A stretch of 64,000 nt of DNA from Pelomonas sp. Root1444 (GCF_001426885.1 NZ_LMFP01000028.1:927026-991025), one strand, 5' to 3'. Positions 27,630 to 37,262 are shown, counted from the stretch's first letter. Numbers and translations are program-made. The notes: a model not told the origin generated them from the sequence alone.

Positions 27630-29231
27630 ATGCGCCTCGCCCCCCTGCTGCACCGCGTCACCCTTTGCTGGGCCGTCCTCGCTTGCACAGCCGTGTCGGC
27701 TGCCGAGCCGGCGCCTGGCGCCAATCCGGTGCTGCGCGACCGCTTCACCGCCGACCCCGCGCCGCTGCGCGTGGGCGACACGGTCTACCTCTATGTCGGC
27801 CGCGACGAAGCCAAGGGCGACGACTTCTTCCTCATGAAGGAATGGCTGGCTTATTCGTCCAAGGACCTGCGCACCTGGACTTCGCACGGCGCCTTCATGA
27901 AGCCCACCGACTTCAAGTGGGCGGTGGGCGATGCCTGGGCCGCGCAGGTGGTGCAGCGCAACGGCCGCTTCTACTTCTACGCCACCGTGCAGCACGACAA
28001 CACCCACCCCGGCAAGGCCATCGCCGTGGCGGTGGCCGACAACCCGCTGGGCCCGTTCAAGGATGCGCGCGGCTCGGCACTGGTGACCGACGCCATGACG
28101 CCGGGCCCCTACAACTGGAACGACATCGACCCGACCGTCCTCATCGACGACGACGGCACCGCCTGGCTGGCCTGGGGCAACCCGGTGCTCTACCTGGCCA
28201 AGCTCACGGCCAACATGACCGAGCTGGACGGGCCCATCGAGAAGATCGCGCTGCCCAACTACACCGAGGGGCCGTGGCTGTCCAAGCGCAAGGGCACGTA
28301 CTACATGACGTATGCGTCCATGGCACACCAGAACGTCTGGGAGCACCTGTCCTACGCCACCGCGCCCAGCCCGCGCGGCCCTTGGACCTACCAGGGCGTG
28401 CTGACCGGCCCGACGAAGAACAGCTTCACCATTCACGCCGGCATCCTGGACGACTTCAAGGGCCAGTCCTACCTTTTCTATCACAACGGTTCGGTGACGC
28501 TGACCGACGGCCAGACCGGCAACGGCAACCGCCGCTCCGTCACGATGGAGTACCTCCACTACGACGCCGACGGTCGCATGTGGCCCGTCACGCAGACCGA
28601 GGCGGGTGTCAGCACGCCCGCGCAGCCGCCCGTCGGCAAGGTGCCCGCGCTGCCGGACCCGGGCCGCTCCGACCCACGTGTGGCGGTGCAGCAGTTCGCC
28701 CAGGGCTATCCCGAAACCTGGCCCGGCAGCCCGGCGCTGGCCTCGGTCACCCGGCCCTTCGAGCAGACCCCTGAACCCGTGGGCTTCCACCGCGACGGCG
28801 GCGGCGCCAGCCGGCTGGTGCAGACCTTCGTGCCGCGCGCCGACATCCCGCTGGGCCGGCTCAGCCTGTACGCCGGCGACGGCCACGGCACGGACGCCAC
28901 GCGCTCGCTGCGGCTGTCGCTGCGTGACGTGGAGGCCGGCACCGAACTGCTCGGTGAAGGCCAGGGCCTGGCCATCGCCTACCGGCCGCAAGGCGCCGGG
29001 CTGCTGAGCTTTGATTTCGGCGCCCATCCGCCGGTCGTGCTGAAGTCCGGTCGCCGCTACGCGCTGGCGCTGCAGGGCGAGAAAGACGCGCTCACGATCA
29101 ACCTGCGCGCCAGCCGCAGCGACGTCTATGCCGACGGCGAGGCCAGCCTCGATGACCGTCCGCTGAAGGACCGGGAGAGCGGCCGCCCCGCCGACTTCGC
29201 GTTCGCGCTCTACGCGCTCTACGCGCGCTGA
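27630..29231 (+). CDS. Secreted GH43 glycosidase
   Basis: A 533-residue exported enzyme (signal peptide about 1-25). GH43 propeller about 30-345 with Asp42 in FTADPAPLRV, Asp167 in WNDIDPTVLIDDDG and Glu213 in NYTEGPWLSK, so all catalytic acids are present. The C-terminal part (about 375-533) is a beta-sandwich, carbohydrate-binding-like module. Family members include arabinofuranosidases and xylosidases. It is the first of three plus-strand hydrolase genes (GH43, GH43, GH51) and is divergent from another GH43. The ATG at 27630 directly precedes the signal peptide. Confidence 0.86.
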   Translation: MRLAPLLHRVTLCWAVLACTAVSAAEPAPGANPVLRDRFTADPAPLRVGDTVYLYVGRDEAKGDDFFLMKEWLAYSSKDLRTWTSHGAFMKPTDFKWAVGDAWAAQVVQRNGRFYFYATVQHDNTHPGKAIAVAVADNPLGPFKDARGSALVTDAMTPGPYNWNDIDPTVLIDDDGTAWLAWGNPVLYLAKLTANMTELDGPIEKIALPNYTEGPWLSKRKGTYYMTYASMAHQNVWEHLSYATAPSPRGPWTYQGVLTGPTKNSFTIHAGILDDFKGQSYLFYHNGSVTLTDGQTGNGNRRSVTMEYLHYDADGRMWPVTQTEAGVSTPAQPPVGKVPALPDPGRSDPRVAVQQFAQGYPETWPGSPALASVTRPFEQTPEPVGFHRDGGGASRLVQTFVPRADIPLGRLSLYAGDGHGTDATRSLRLSLRDVEAGTELLGEGQGLAIAYRPQGAGLLSFDFGAHPPVVLKSGRRYALALQGEKDALTINLRASRSDVYADGEASLDDRPLKDRESGRPADFAFALYALYAR

Positions 29232-29307
29232 GCGGGCTGAGACGGCCGCCGGCCGTCAGGCTTGGCCGGCGCCGCCGTGCCTCGCATAACTACTCCAGAG
29301 ACAAAAC

Positions 29308-30960
29308 ATGGACAAACACACTGGCAGCCTGCGCCGCCCCTCAGGCGGTCTCATGAACCGCCCGCTTTCCTGCTTCCTGATAGCCGTCGTGCTCTCGGCC
29401 GCGTCTCAGGCCGCTCCGGCAGCAGAGGCAGCGCAGGCCGCTCCTGCCCACAACCCCCTCATCTGGGCCGACGTCCCGGACATCGCCATCATCCGTGTCG
29501 GCAAGACCTACTACATGAGCAGCACGACGATGCACATGAGCCCGGGCCTGCCGATCATGAAGTCGACGGACCTGGTGAACTGGCGCATGGCCTCCTACGC
29601 CTACCAGACCCTTGCCGACAACGACGCCCTCCGCCTCGACAACGGCAAGAACGCCTACGGTGAAGGCTCCTGGGCCAGCAGCCTGCGCTACCACGATGGC
29701 GTGTTCCATGCCTCGACGTTCGCCGCGAATACGGGGCGCACCCACATCTACACCACGCGCGATCCGGAACGGGGCCCGTGGAAGGAGACGAGCTTCGAGC
29801 CGCTGCTGGGAGACCACAGCCTGTTCTTCGACGACGACGGTCGCGTCTACATGGTTTACGGGGGCGGTCGCATCATGCTCACCGAGATGAAGCCCGATCT
29901 CTCCGGCCTCAAGCCCGGCGGCGTGAACAAGGTCATCGTCGAAAACGTCAACGCCCTTTTCGGCGCCGATCAGGGCGGGCTCAAGGGCGAGGGCTCGCAG
30001 CTTTTCAAGGCCCACGGTCGCTACTACCTCTTCAACATCGCCTCGCCGGGTAGCCGCTGGGCGCGCACCGTGACCATCCACCGCGCCGACACCATCGACG
30101 GCCCCTACGAGGGCCGCATCGCGCTCGATGACCGCGGCATCGCTCAGGGCGGCCTCATCGACACGCCAGAAGGCAAGTGGTACGCCTATCTCTTCAAGGA
30201 CAACGCCGCCGTCGGCCGCATCCCCTACCTCGTGCCCGTGACGTGGAAGGACGGCTGGCCCGTGCTCGGCAAAGACGGCAAAGTCCCCATGACACTGGAC
30301 ATCCCCGCCGGTGCACAAGGTGTCTCGGGCGCCTCCGGCATCGTCGCCTCCGACGAATTCGACCGCCGGCCCGGCGACCCCGACCTGCCCCTGGCCTGGC
30401 AATGGAATCACAACCCCGAGCCACGTGACTGGTCGCTCACCAAGCGCCCGGGCCACCTGAGCCTCACCACCAGCCGGACCGTTCCCACACTGCTCGAGGC
30501 CCGCAACACCCTCACCCAGCGCACCTTCGGCCCGCGCAGTTCGGCCACCACCCGCATCGACGTGAGCGGCATGAAGGACGGCGACTGGGCCGGCCTGGCC
30601 GCTTTCCAGCGGCAGTACGGTTTCGTGGGCGTGAAGATGAACGACGGTGCGAGGTCGCTCGTCAAGGTGAGCGCCGAAACCGACAAGCCCGAAGAGATCG
30701 CGTCCATCCCCCTCGCTGGCAAGACCGTGCACCTCAAGGTCGACTGCGAATTCGAGCCCGCGCCCGAAGTCGCCCGGTTCTCCTACAGCCTCGACGGCAA
30801 GACCTGGACCCCGATCGGTCGTCCCTCTAGCTTGAAGTACACCTTCCCGCACTTCATGGGCTACCGCTTCGGCCTCTTCTATTACTCGACACAGACCGCT
30901 GGCGGCCGTGTCGACTTCGATTACTACCGAGTCGGGCAAGGCACGGAAGACCCGCGCTGA
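29308..30960 (+). CDS. Secreted GH43 family 12-like glycosidase
   Basis: A 550-residue exported enzyme. The GH43 propeller begins NPLIWADVPDIAIIRVG near 49-65 (Asp55/58), with Asp in LLGDHSLFFDDDGRV and Glu in KGEGSQLFKAHG as further catalytic residues. A GH43_C2 beta-sandwich follows (from about 350, SDEFDRRPGDPDLPLAWQWN). It shares the DxxDxxxIRVG...STTMH and WQWNH patterns with the minus-strand GH43 at 25292, so the two are paralogues. The ATG at 29308 gives a long n-region before the hydrophobic signal; the ATG at 29353 is an alternative start. Likely acts on arabinan or arabinoxylan. Confidence 0.86.
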   Translation: MDKHTGSLRRPSGGLMNRPLSCFLIAVVLSAASQAAPAAEAAQAAPAHNPLIWADVPDIAIIRVGKTYYMSSTTMHMSPGLPIMKSTDLVNWRMASYAYQTLADNDALRLDNGKNAYGEGSWASSLRYHDGVFHASTFAANTGRTHIYTTRDPERGPWKETSFEPLLGDHSLFFDDDGRVYMVYGGGRIMLTEMKPDLSGLKPGGVNKVIVENVNALFGADQGGLKGEGSQLFKAHGRYYLFNIASPGSRWARTVTIHRADTIDGPYEGRIALDDRGIAQGGLIDTPEGKWYAYLFKDNAAVGRIPYLVPVTWKDGWPVLGKDGKVPMTLDIPAGAQGVSGASGIVASDEFDRRPGDPDLPLAWQWNHNPEPRDWSLTKRPGHLSLTTSRTVPTLLEARNTLTQRTFGPRSSATTRIDVSGMKDGDWAGLAAFQRQYGFVGVKMNDGARSLVKVSAETDKPEEIASIPLAGKTVHLKVDCEFEPAPEVARFSYSLDGKTWTPIGRPSSLKYTFPHFMGYRFGLFYYSTQTAGGRVDFDYYRVGQGTEDPR

Positions 30961-31019
30961 CAAGGCGCGACCGCATGCCGCCTTCCTCCACCTGCACCGC
31001 GCTTGAATAGACGACCCCA

Positions 31020-32555
31020 GTGAACACCATCAAACACACCCTCGCCGTCCTCGGCCTGATCACGGCACCGGCTTTTGCCGCCACCCCGGTCAGCATCAAC
31101 ATCGATGCCGGCAAACCCGGCCCGGTCATCAGCAAGTACGTGTACGGCCAGTTCGCCGAACACCTCGGCACCGGCGTCTACGAAGGCATGTGGGTCGGCA
31201 CGAAGTCCAGCATCCCCAACACCCGGGGCTGGCGCAATGACGTCGTCGGCGCACTCAAGGAACTCCATGTGCCGCTGGTGCGCTGGCCGGGCGGCTGCTT
31301 CGCCGACACCTACCACTGGCGCGACGGCATCGGCCCGCAGGACAAGCGCCCGAGCAACATCTACGGCAGCCACATCGAAGAGATCAACGCCGTCGGCACC
31401 CACGAGTTCTTCGACCTGATCGAGATGATCGGCGCCGACGCCTACGTCAACGGCAACGTCGGTACCGGCAGCGTGCAGGAGATGGCCGACTGGGTCCAGT
31501 ACATGACTGCGGAAGGTGGCTCGCCGCTGGCCAGGCTGCGCGCTCTGAACGGGCGCGAGAAACCGTGGAAGGTCGCCTACTTCGGCATCGGCAATGAGTT
31601 GTGGGGCTGCGGCGGCAACATGAAGCCCGACTACTACGCGAACCTGTACAGCAACTACGAGCACTTCCTGTGGGCGCCTGAGAAGTCCCGGCCGAAGATG
31701 ATCGCCAGCGGCGGCAGCGGCTTCGACACGGCGTGGACCCAGGTCCTGAGCAAGGAACTGAAGGGCCGCACGATCGGCATCACCGTCCACCAGTACACCG
31801 TCCCGACCGGCAACTGGGAAGTCAAGGGCAAGGACCTCGGCTTCAAGGAAGGCGAGTGGATCTCGACGCTGGCCAACACCTTGAAGATGGATCAGCTGAT
31901 CAAGGACCACGTGGCCGTGCTGGACAAGAGCGACCCCGAGAAGAAGATCGGACTGATGGTCGACGAGTGGGGCACCTGGTATGACGAAGCGGGCGCCAGA
32001 AGCGCGCTGTTCCAGCAGAACTCCCTGCGCGACGCGCTCGTGGCGGCGCTGAACTTCCACATCTTCCATGAGCACGCCGAGCGGGTCACGCTGACCACCA
32101 TCGCGCAGATGGTCAACGTCCTGCAGGCGATGATCCTGACGGACAAGGAGAAGATGGTCCTGACCCCGACGTACTACACGTTCCAGATGTATGCGCCGTT
32201 CCAGGATGCCAAGTCGCTGCCGCTGGCCATCGCCGACAACACCAGCTACACGCTCGGCACCACGACCATTCCTGGCGTGAGCGCTTCTGCGGCCCGCGCC
32301 AAGGACGGCAAGGTCTACCTGTCGCTGGTCAACACCGACCCGCACAAGGCGGTCGATGTCGCCGTCAACGTCAGCGGCACGAAGGTCAACGGTGCAGCCG
32401 GCAAGGTGCTGACCTCGGCCGCGATGGACGCGCACAACACGTTCCAGAACCCGCAGGTCATCAAGCCGGCGGCGTTCAGCGCACGTGCCGCGGGCGGCAA
32501 GCTGTCGATCAAGGTGCCTGCCAAGGCCGTGATGGTGGTCGCCTTGGAGGAGTGA
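31020..32555 (+). CDS. GH51 alpha-L-arabinofuranosidase
   Basis: A 511-residue enzyme with a probable signal peptide (about 1-21). GH51 hallmarks: VRWPGGCFADTYHWRDGIGP near 87-106, the general acid/base Glu193 in GIGNELWGCGG, and the nucleophile Glu316 in LMVDEWGTWYD. The C-terminal beta-sandwich is from about 390. It cleaves terminal arabinofuranosyl residues. A signal peptide is unusual for GH51, which is often cytoplasmic, and agrees with the exported GH43 partners. The start is GTG, 59 bp after the previous gene. Probable operon with the two upstream GH43 genes. Confidence 0.9.
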   Translation: MNTIKHTLAVLGLITAPAFAATPVSINIDAGKPGPVISKYVYGQFAEHLGTGVYEGMWVGTKSSIPNTRGWRNDVVGALKELHVPLVRWPGGCFADTYHWRDGIGPQDKRPSNIYGSHIEEINAVGTHEFFDLIEMIGADAYVNGNVGTGSVQEMADWVQYMTAEGGSPLARLRALNGREKPWKVAYFGIGNELWGCGGNMKPDYYANLYSNYEHFLWAPEKSRPKMIASGGSGFDTAWTQVLSKELKGRTIGITVHQYTVPTGNWEVKGKDLGFKEGEWISTLANTLKMDQLIKDHVAVLDKSDPEKKIGLMVDEWGTWYDEAGARSALFQQNSLRDALVAALNFHIFHEHAERVTLTTIAQMVNVLQAMILTDKEKMVLTPTYYTFQMYAPFQDAKSLPLAIADNTSYTLGTTTIPGVSASAARAKDGKVYLSLVNTDPHKAVDVAVNVSGTKVNGAAGKVLTSAAMDAHNTFQNPQVIKPAAFSARAAGGKLSIKVPAKAVMVVALEE

Positions 32556-32584
32556 CACATCACACGCGAGCGCCTCGCGAGTGT

Positions 32585-33001
32585 TCAGGAACGCGGCAAC
32601 CCGCCGATCTGCTGCATCAGCCCAAGCAGGTCAGGTTGCCCCACTTCGGAGATGATCTTCCCGGCCGAGAGCCGATAGATGTTCAGCGCTTGCACAGCAA
32701 TCGCCTTGCCGGTGGGAGGCACGCCGAAGAAGGCCCCGCGGTGCGTCCCGCGCATCGTGAATCGCGCCGCGATGACATCACCCTCGATGACGGTTTCCTC
32801 AAGCGTCCACTGGATGTCGGGGAATCCGCCGCGCATCATCCCGATGATCTCCAGATAGCCCTGCGGCCCGTGCACGGGCTCGGCGCGCCCTGGCACGTGG
32901 AACACGGCGTCAGGAGAAACCAACTCCGTGGCGAGCTGTGGGGCCGCGGTGTTGATGAATTCCACGAAGCGGGCCATGAACTGTCGGTTTGTGCTTTGCA
33001 T
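32585..33001 (-). CDS. SnoaL-like ester cyclase family protein
   Basis: A 138-residue NTF2-fold protein. Visible features: ARFVEFINTAAPQLATELVS near 10-29, MRGGFPDIQWTLEETVIEGD near 54-73 and a TMRGTHRGAFFGVPPTGK motif near 78-95, which is the SnoaL/polyketide-cyclase pattern. Function unknown in this group. It is convergent with the GH51 gene (30 bp apart) and divergent from the AraC regulator, from which it is separated by 141 bp. It may be regulated by that AraC protein. Confidence 0.78.
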   Translation of the reverse strand: MQSTNRQFMARFVEFINTAAPQLATELVSPDAVFHVPGRAEPVHGPQGYLEIIGMMRGGFPDIQWTLEETVIEGDVIAARFTMRGTHRGAFFGVPPTGKAIAVQALNIYRLSAGKIISEVGQPDLLGLMQQIGGLPRS

Positions 33002-33142
33002 CGGTCACCTCGGACTGCCTGTCGGGATGGGCGCAGGGGCATGGTGGCGCCCGGTGCCCGCGTTCCCGTATTGTTCGAGTTGCCGGCGCGTTCAACACGA
33101 TCAAGGTCGGTTTCCAAATGGTGAATATCGGACAGTGAATCG

Positions 33143-34039
33143 ATGCCGCACGGTACGAGCCCCATCGATATCGAGGAGGTCAAATACCAGCCCTCGTCCG
33201 GAAGCACGCGGGATCTCGAGGTCTTCTCGATGTCGGATCTCAGACGCAGGGTGTCCCGAGCCCACCTAGAGCGCCACCACCGCTACGACTTTCACATGTT
33301 CGTGCACGTCAGGCGCGGCAAATGCCGCGCCGTGGTGGACTTCAGTCACATCGAGTGTGGCGCCGGATCGCTGCTGACCATTCGACCGGGACAGGTTCAC
33401 CGCTTCGGCCCGGGAAGCCGTTGGGACGCCGATATCCTGCTGTTCCGACCCCAGCTTCTGCGGGCTTCGCAAGACGAGGAACGCCTGCAGATGCCTGAGC
33501 TGATCGACGCGCTTCCCGGCCATCTGCGTCTGGACCGGTCGACGGGCCGGTTCCTGGCCGACACGCTCGCGCGGCTGGAGGGCGAGTGCGCGCTCGACGC
33601 CCGGCAACCGCTGCTGAACTGGCTGCTCCAGAGCGAACTGGCAACGCTCGTGACGCGGCTGCACATCTTCAACGCGGTGCAACAGCCGTCCGCCGGAACA
33701 TCGTCCGACGCGCCGGACCGCTTCCGCCTTTTCAAACGGCTTCTGGACGAGAAGGTGCATCAGTGGCATCACGTTTCGCGCTACGCACAGGCCATGGGAT
33801 GTTCCGAGAAGACGCTCACTCGCATCTGCAGTGCGGCGGTTGGCGTTGGTGCGAAGGCCTTTATCGCCTCCCGCCTTGCGCTGGAAGCCAAGCGCCTGCT
33901 CGTGCACACCGAGATGCCGATTTCCGCCATCGCGCAGCGGCTCGGCTTTGACGAGGCGACCAACTTCACCAAGTTCTTTCGCGGCATTGAAGGATGCACA
34001 CCGGGCGGCTTCCGCCGTCAGTTCGCTATTTCGTCCTAG
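33143..34039 (+). CDS. AraC-family transcriptional regulator
   Basis: A 298-residue regulator. The N-terminal cupin-like sensing domain (about 30-120) includes HHRYDFHMFVHVRRGKC and GSLLTIRPGQVHRFGP. The C-terminal AraC double HTH spans about 195-298, with VSRYAQAMGCSEKTLTRICS and ISAIAQRLGFDEATNFTKFF. It may control the divergent SnoaL-like gene or the nearby arabinan block; nothing in the sequence fixes the inducer. The position just outside the glycosidase cluster is consistent with a sugar-responsive regulator. Confidence 0.86.
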   Translation: MPHGTSPIDIEEVKYQPSSGSTRDLEVFSMSDLRRRVSRAHLERHHRYDFHMFVHVRRGKCRAVVDFSHIECGAGSLLTIRPGQVHRFGPGSRWDADILLFRPQLLRASQDEERLQMPELIDALPGHLRLDRSTGRFLADTLARLEGECALDARQPLLNWLLQSELATLVTRLHIFNAVQQPSAGTSSDAPDRFRLFKRLLDEKVHQWHHVSRYAQAMGCSEKTLTRICSAAVGVGAKAFIASRLALEAKRLLVHTEMPISAIAQRLGFDEATNFTKFFRGIEGCTPGGFRRQFAISS

Positions 34040-34092
34040 CCGCATTCAGCGGTCTCGGCACGCTCGCTTCCGCGCGACGCAGTGAACCGGCG

Positions 34093-34968
34093 CTAAGTCA
34101 ACGTCGCTTTGAACACCGCCAGCGTCCGGTCCCAGGCCAGCTGGGCCGAGACCGGGTCGTAGCGCGGCGTCGTGTCGTTGTTGAAGCCGTGCTGAGTGCC
34201 GGCATAGGTGAACTGCTCGTAGCGCACGCCGGCCGCCTTCAGCGCGGCCTCGTAGCCCGGCCAGCTCGCGTTGACGCGCTCGTCATTGCCCGCGTGGTGC
34301 AACAGCAGCCGCGCCTTGATGCGCGGCACGTCCTCCGCCGCCGGCGCGCCGCCGTAGAACGGCACGGCCACGGCCAGCTGGGGGACTTGCGTGGCGACAT
34401 GGTTGGCCAGCGTGCCGCCCCAGCAAAAGCCGACGACACCCAGCTTGCCGTTGCCGTCCGGCGCCGCCAGCAGGCCACGCGCGGCGGCCACGATGTCGGC
34501 GCGCGCCTTGGCAGGGTCGAGCTTGCCGAACAGCTCGCGCGCCTTGTCCTCGTCGCCGGGGTAGCCGCCCAGCGGCGCCAGTGCGTCGGGCGCATAGGCC
34601 ACGTAGCCGGCCAGCGCGACGCGGCGCGTGATGTCCTCGATGTGCGGGTTCAACCCACGGTTCTCGTGCACGACGAGCACGGCCGGCAGCTTGCCGGCGG
34701 CGTCCACCGGCTTGGCAAGGTAACCCTGCACCTGGCCGTTGCCCTGGGGCGATTCGAAAGCCTGGCGGCGCGTGAGCAGGCGCGGGTCGTCGGGCTTGAC
34801 CTGCTGGGCCGCGGCGAAGTCCGGGCTCAGCGCGGCGAGCAGCGCCGCCGCACCGGCCGGGCCACCAGCGAAGGCGGCCGCCTGCTCCAGGAAGCCGCGG
34901 CGGCTGAGGTCGCCATGCACATAGCGGTCGAACAACGGCCAGGCCTGGGGCGGAATGGGCTGCTTCAT
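34093..34968 (-). CDS. Tat-exported dienelactone hydrolase family protein
   Basis: A 291-residue alpha/beta hydrolase with an N-terminal Tat-type signal SRRGFLEQAAAFAGG near 22-36 ending SPDFAAAQQ. Catalytic elements: Cys in VGFCWGGTLAN near 180, Asp in HAGNDERVN near 228 and His in GTQHGFNND near 260, plus a conserved HENRGLNPHIED near 105. Exported dienelactone-hydrolase-like proteins are common but of unknown substrate. The ATG at 34968 is chosen because AGGAG sits 7 nt upstream; an ATG 6 bp earlier is too close. Divergent from the CysB-type regulator. Confidence 0.84.
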   Translation of the reverse strand: MKQPIPPQAWPLFDRYVHGDLSRRGFLEQAAAFAGGPAGAAALLAALSPDFAAAQQVKPDDPRLLTRRQAFESPQGNGQVQGYLAKPVDAAGKLPAVLVVHENRGLNPHIEDITRRVALAGYVAYAPDALAPLGGYPGDEDKARELFGKLDPAKARADIVAAARGLLAAPDGNGKLGVVGFCWGGTLANHVATQVPQLAVAVPFYGGAPAAEDVPRIKARLLLHHAGNDERVNASWPGYEAALKAAGVRYEQFTYAGTQHGFNNDTTPRYDPVSAQLAWDRTLAVFKATLT

Positions 34969-35038
34969 GCACATGCTCCTTGGAGGGATGGCCGACTTTA
35001 GACGCGACCGCCGCGCCGGGCACGCCAAGGAAGTGCAT

Positions 35039-35057
35039 AACGATATGGCGAATCGTT
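35039..35057. promoter_or_regulatory. Inverted repeat upstream of the CysB-type gene
   Basis: AACGAT (35039-35044) and ATCGTT (35052-35057) form a perfect 6-bp inverted repeat with a 7-bp centre, between the divergent hydrolase and CysB-type genes. The size fits a LysR-type regulator box and may be an autoregulatory site. The surrounding stretch is AT-rich for this window. Confidence 0.45.
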
Positions 35058-35096
35058 CGACGACAGATGCACGCGCAGTTCGCAGAATCGCGCCGC

Positions 35097-36071
35097 ATGA
35101 ATTTCCAGCAACTACGCTCCGTCCGCGAGGCCCAGCGCCGCGGCTTCAACCTGACCGAAGTCGCGCAGGCCCTGCACACCTCACAGCCCGGCGTGAGCCG
35201 GCAGATCCGTGAGCTGGAAGAGGAGCTAGGCATCGAGCTCTTCGTGCGTGTCGGCAAGCGCCTCACCGGTCTGACGGAGCCGGGCGAGCAGGTGCTGCCG
35301 GTCGTGGAGCGCCTGCTGCAGGAGGCCGAGAATCTGAAGCGCGCGGCCGACGACTTCGCCCAGGCCGGCAGCGGCCGCCTGCGCATCGCCGCCACGCACA
35401 GCCAGGCGCGCTATGCACTGCCACCCGCCGTGCGCGACTTCCGCGCCCATCACCCCGACGTGAGCCTGCACCTGCAGCAGGGCTCGCCGCAGCAGATCGC
35501 ACGCCTGCTGCTCGACGGCGAGGCGGATGTCGGCATCGCCACCGAAGCCCTGGCGCAGTACCCGGAGCTGGTCGCCCTGCCCTGCTACCGCTGGACGCAT
35601 TCCGTCGTCGTGCCGCCCGAGCATCCGCTGCTGGACGGCCCGCTCACGCTGGCCCGGCTGGCGCAGTTCCCCATCATCACCTACGAGCCCGGCTACACCG
35701 GCCGCTCGCACATCGACGAGGCCTTTGCGAACGCGCAGCTGCAGCCGCACATCGTGCTGAGTGCGATGGACGCCGACGTCATCAAGACCTACGTGGAGCT
35801 GGGCCTGGGCGTCGGCATCGTCGCAGCCATCGCGTTCGACGAGGAGCGCGACCGCCACCTGCGCGCCATCGATGCGCGTCAGCTGTTCGCCGACAACATG
35901 ACGCGCCTGGCCGTGCGGCGCAGCGCCTACCTGCGCGACTACGTCTACGAGTTCATCCAGACCTTTGCCTCGCCGCTCAAGCGCGAGGTCGTCGACGCGG
36001 CGCGCCACGAGCCGGCCGCGGTGCAGGATGCGGCCCGCGAGCCGGTGCTCGCCTGGTCGAAAGCCGCATGA
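35097..36071 (+). CDS. cysB: CysB/Cbl-type LysR regulator
   Basis: A 324-residue LysR-type regulator. HTH about 1-60: MNFQQLRSVREAQRRGFNLT and ALHTSQPGVSRQIRELEEELG, typical of CysB. The effector domain has the CysB pattern THSQARYALPPAVRDFRAHHP near 99-119, HLQQGSPQQIARLLLDGEAD near 124-143 and YTGRSHIDEAF near 200. CysB-type proteins activate sulfur-assimilation genes when O-/N-acetylserine accumulates. It precedes a second sulfate-binding-protein gene. Cbl, its close paralogue, cannot be excluded. A start at 35097 gives the canonical N-terminus. Confidence 0.92.
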   Translation: MNFQQLRSVREAQRRGFNLTEVAQALHTSQPGVSRQIRELEEELGIELFVRVGKRLTGLTEPGEQVLPVVERLLQEAENLKRAADDFAQAGSGRLRIAATHSQARYALPPAVRDFRAHHPDVSLHLQQGSPQQIARLLLDGEADVGIATEALAQYPELVALPCYRWTHSVVVPPEHPLLDGPLTLARLAQFPIITYEPGYTGRSHIDEAFANAQLQPHIVLSAMDADVIKTYVELGLGVGIVAAIAFDEERDRHLRAIDARQLFADNMTRLAVRRSAYLRDYVYEFIQTFASPLKREVVDAARHEPAAVQDAAREPVLAWSKAA

Positions 36072-36148
36072 GCTTGCTCGCACTTCTTCTTTGCCCGCAC
36101 GCCACCGCCTCCCTAGAGTGAGCCGCCTCACCCCCTAACTCGAACCTC

Positions 36149-37141
36149 ATGCGCCAACTTCTCACCGCACTCACCCTCGCCATCGCCGCCAGCGGCGCGC
36201 TGGCCCAGACCTCCCTGCTCAACGTCTCGTACGACCCCACGCGCGAGCTCTATCAGGACTTCAACAAGGCCTTCACGGCACAGTGGAAGGCCAAGACCGG
36301 CGAAGCCGTCAGCGTCAAGGCCTCGCACGGCGGCTCGGGCAAGCAGGCGCGCTCGGTCATCGACGGCCTGGAGGCCGACGTCGTCACCTTGGCGCTGGGC
36401 TACGACGTGGACGCGCTGGCGGACAAGGGCCTGCTGCCGCAGGACTGGCAGAAGCGCCTGCCGCACAACGCCAGCCCCTACACGTCGACCATCGTGTTCC
36501 TGGTGCGCAAGGGCAACCCCAAGCGCATCGCCAACTGGCCGGACCTGGCACGCTCGGGCGTCGAGGTCATCACGCCCAACCCCAAGACCAGCGGCGGTGC
36601 ACGCTGGAACTACCTCGCCGCCTGGGGCTATGCGCTGAAGAACGGCGGCACGCCGGCGTCGGCCAAGGACTTCGTCAAGCGCATCTATGCGAACACCAAG
36701 GTGCTGGACTCCGGCGCGCGCGGCTCCACGACGACCTTCGTGGAGCGCGGCATCGGCGACGTGCTGATCGCGTGGGAGAACGAGGCCTACCTCGCCGTCA
36801 AGGAACTCGGCCCGGAGAAGTTCGAGATCGTCACGCCGAGCGTCTCCATCCTGGCCGAGCCCCCGGTGGCGGTCGTCGACAAGGTGGTCGACAAGCGCGG
36901 CACGCGCAAGGCCGCGCAGGCCTATCTGGAATATCTCTACACGCCCGAAGGCCAGGAGATCGCGGCAAGGAACTACTACCGCCCGCGTGACCCCAAGGTG
37001 GCCGCCAAGTACGCCAAGCAGTTCGCGCCGGTGAAGCTGTTCACCATCGACGAGTTGTTCGGCACCTGGCGTCAAGCGCAGAAGACGCATTTCGACGACG
37101 GCGGCGTGTTCGACCAGATCTACGCGCCCGGCGCGAAGTAG
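36149..37141 (+). CDS. sbp: Sulfate-binding periplasmic protein (second copy)
   Basis: A 330-residue binding protein with a signal peptide (about 1-19, ending SGALAQ). It has [17 protein letters not shown] near 23-39, [20 protein letters not shown] near 57-76, [20 protein letters not shown] near 189-208 and [14 protein letters not shown] near 274. It lies downstream of the CysB-type gene with no permease, so it presumably delivers sulfate or thiosulfate to the CysTWA permease encoded 12 kb away. It is only moderately similar to the first copy, so the two may differ in ligand preference. Confidence 0.92.
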   Translation: MRQLLTALTLAIAASGALAQTSLLNVSYDPTRELYQDFNKAFTAQWKAKTGEAVSVKASHGGSGKQARSVIDGLEADVVTLALGYDVDALADKGLLPQDWQKRLPHNASPYTSTIVFLVRKGNPKRIANWPDLARSGVEVITPNPKTSGGARWNYLAAWGYALKNGGTPASAKDFVKRIYANTKVLDSGARGSTTTFVERGIGDVLIAWENEAYLAVKELGPEKFEIVTPSVSILAEPPVAVVDKVVDKRGTRKAAQAYLEYLYTPEGQEIAARNYYRPRDPKVAAKYAKQFAPVKLFTIDELFGTWRQAQKTHFDDGGVFDQIYAPGAK

Positions 37142-37172
37142 TAACCCCTCGTCCAAGCGAATACCTTGGTCG

Positions 37173-37262
37173 GTCCCCCGTGGGGACAGCGATGCTTGCG
37201 GCGTCGAGCCGCAAGCACATCGCCAGACGGGCCGGCTTGGGGCGGCCCGGCGCTCGGCCCGA
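37173..37262. repeat. Hairpin cluster and stem-loop repeat after sbp, copy 2
   Basis: Three structures follow the second sbp: GTCCCC-cgt-GGGGAC (37173-37187), a perfect 10-bp stem TGCTTGCGGC with GCCGCAAGCA around GTCGA (37193-37217), and the 48-bp segment 37215-37262 that is nearly identical to 21319-21367 after the first sbp. No T-tract is seen, so it may be a Rho-dependent or mRNA-stability element. Confidence 0.65.
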
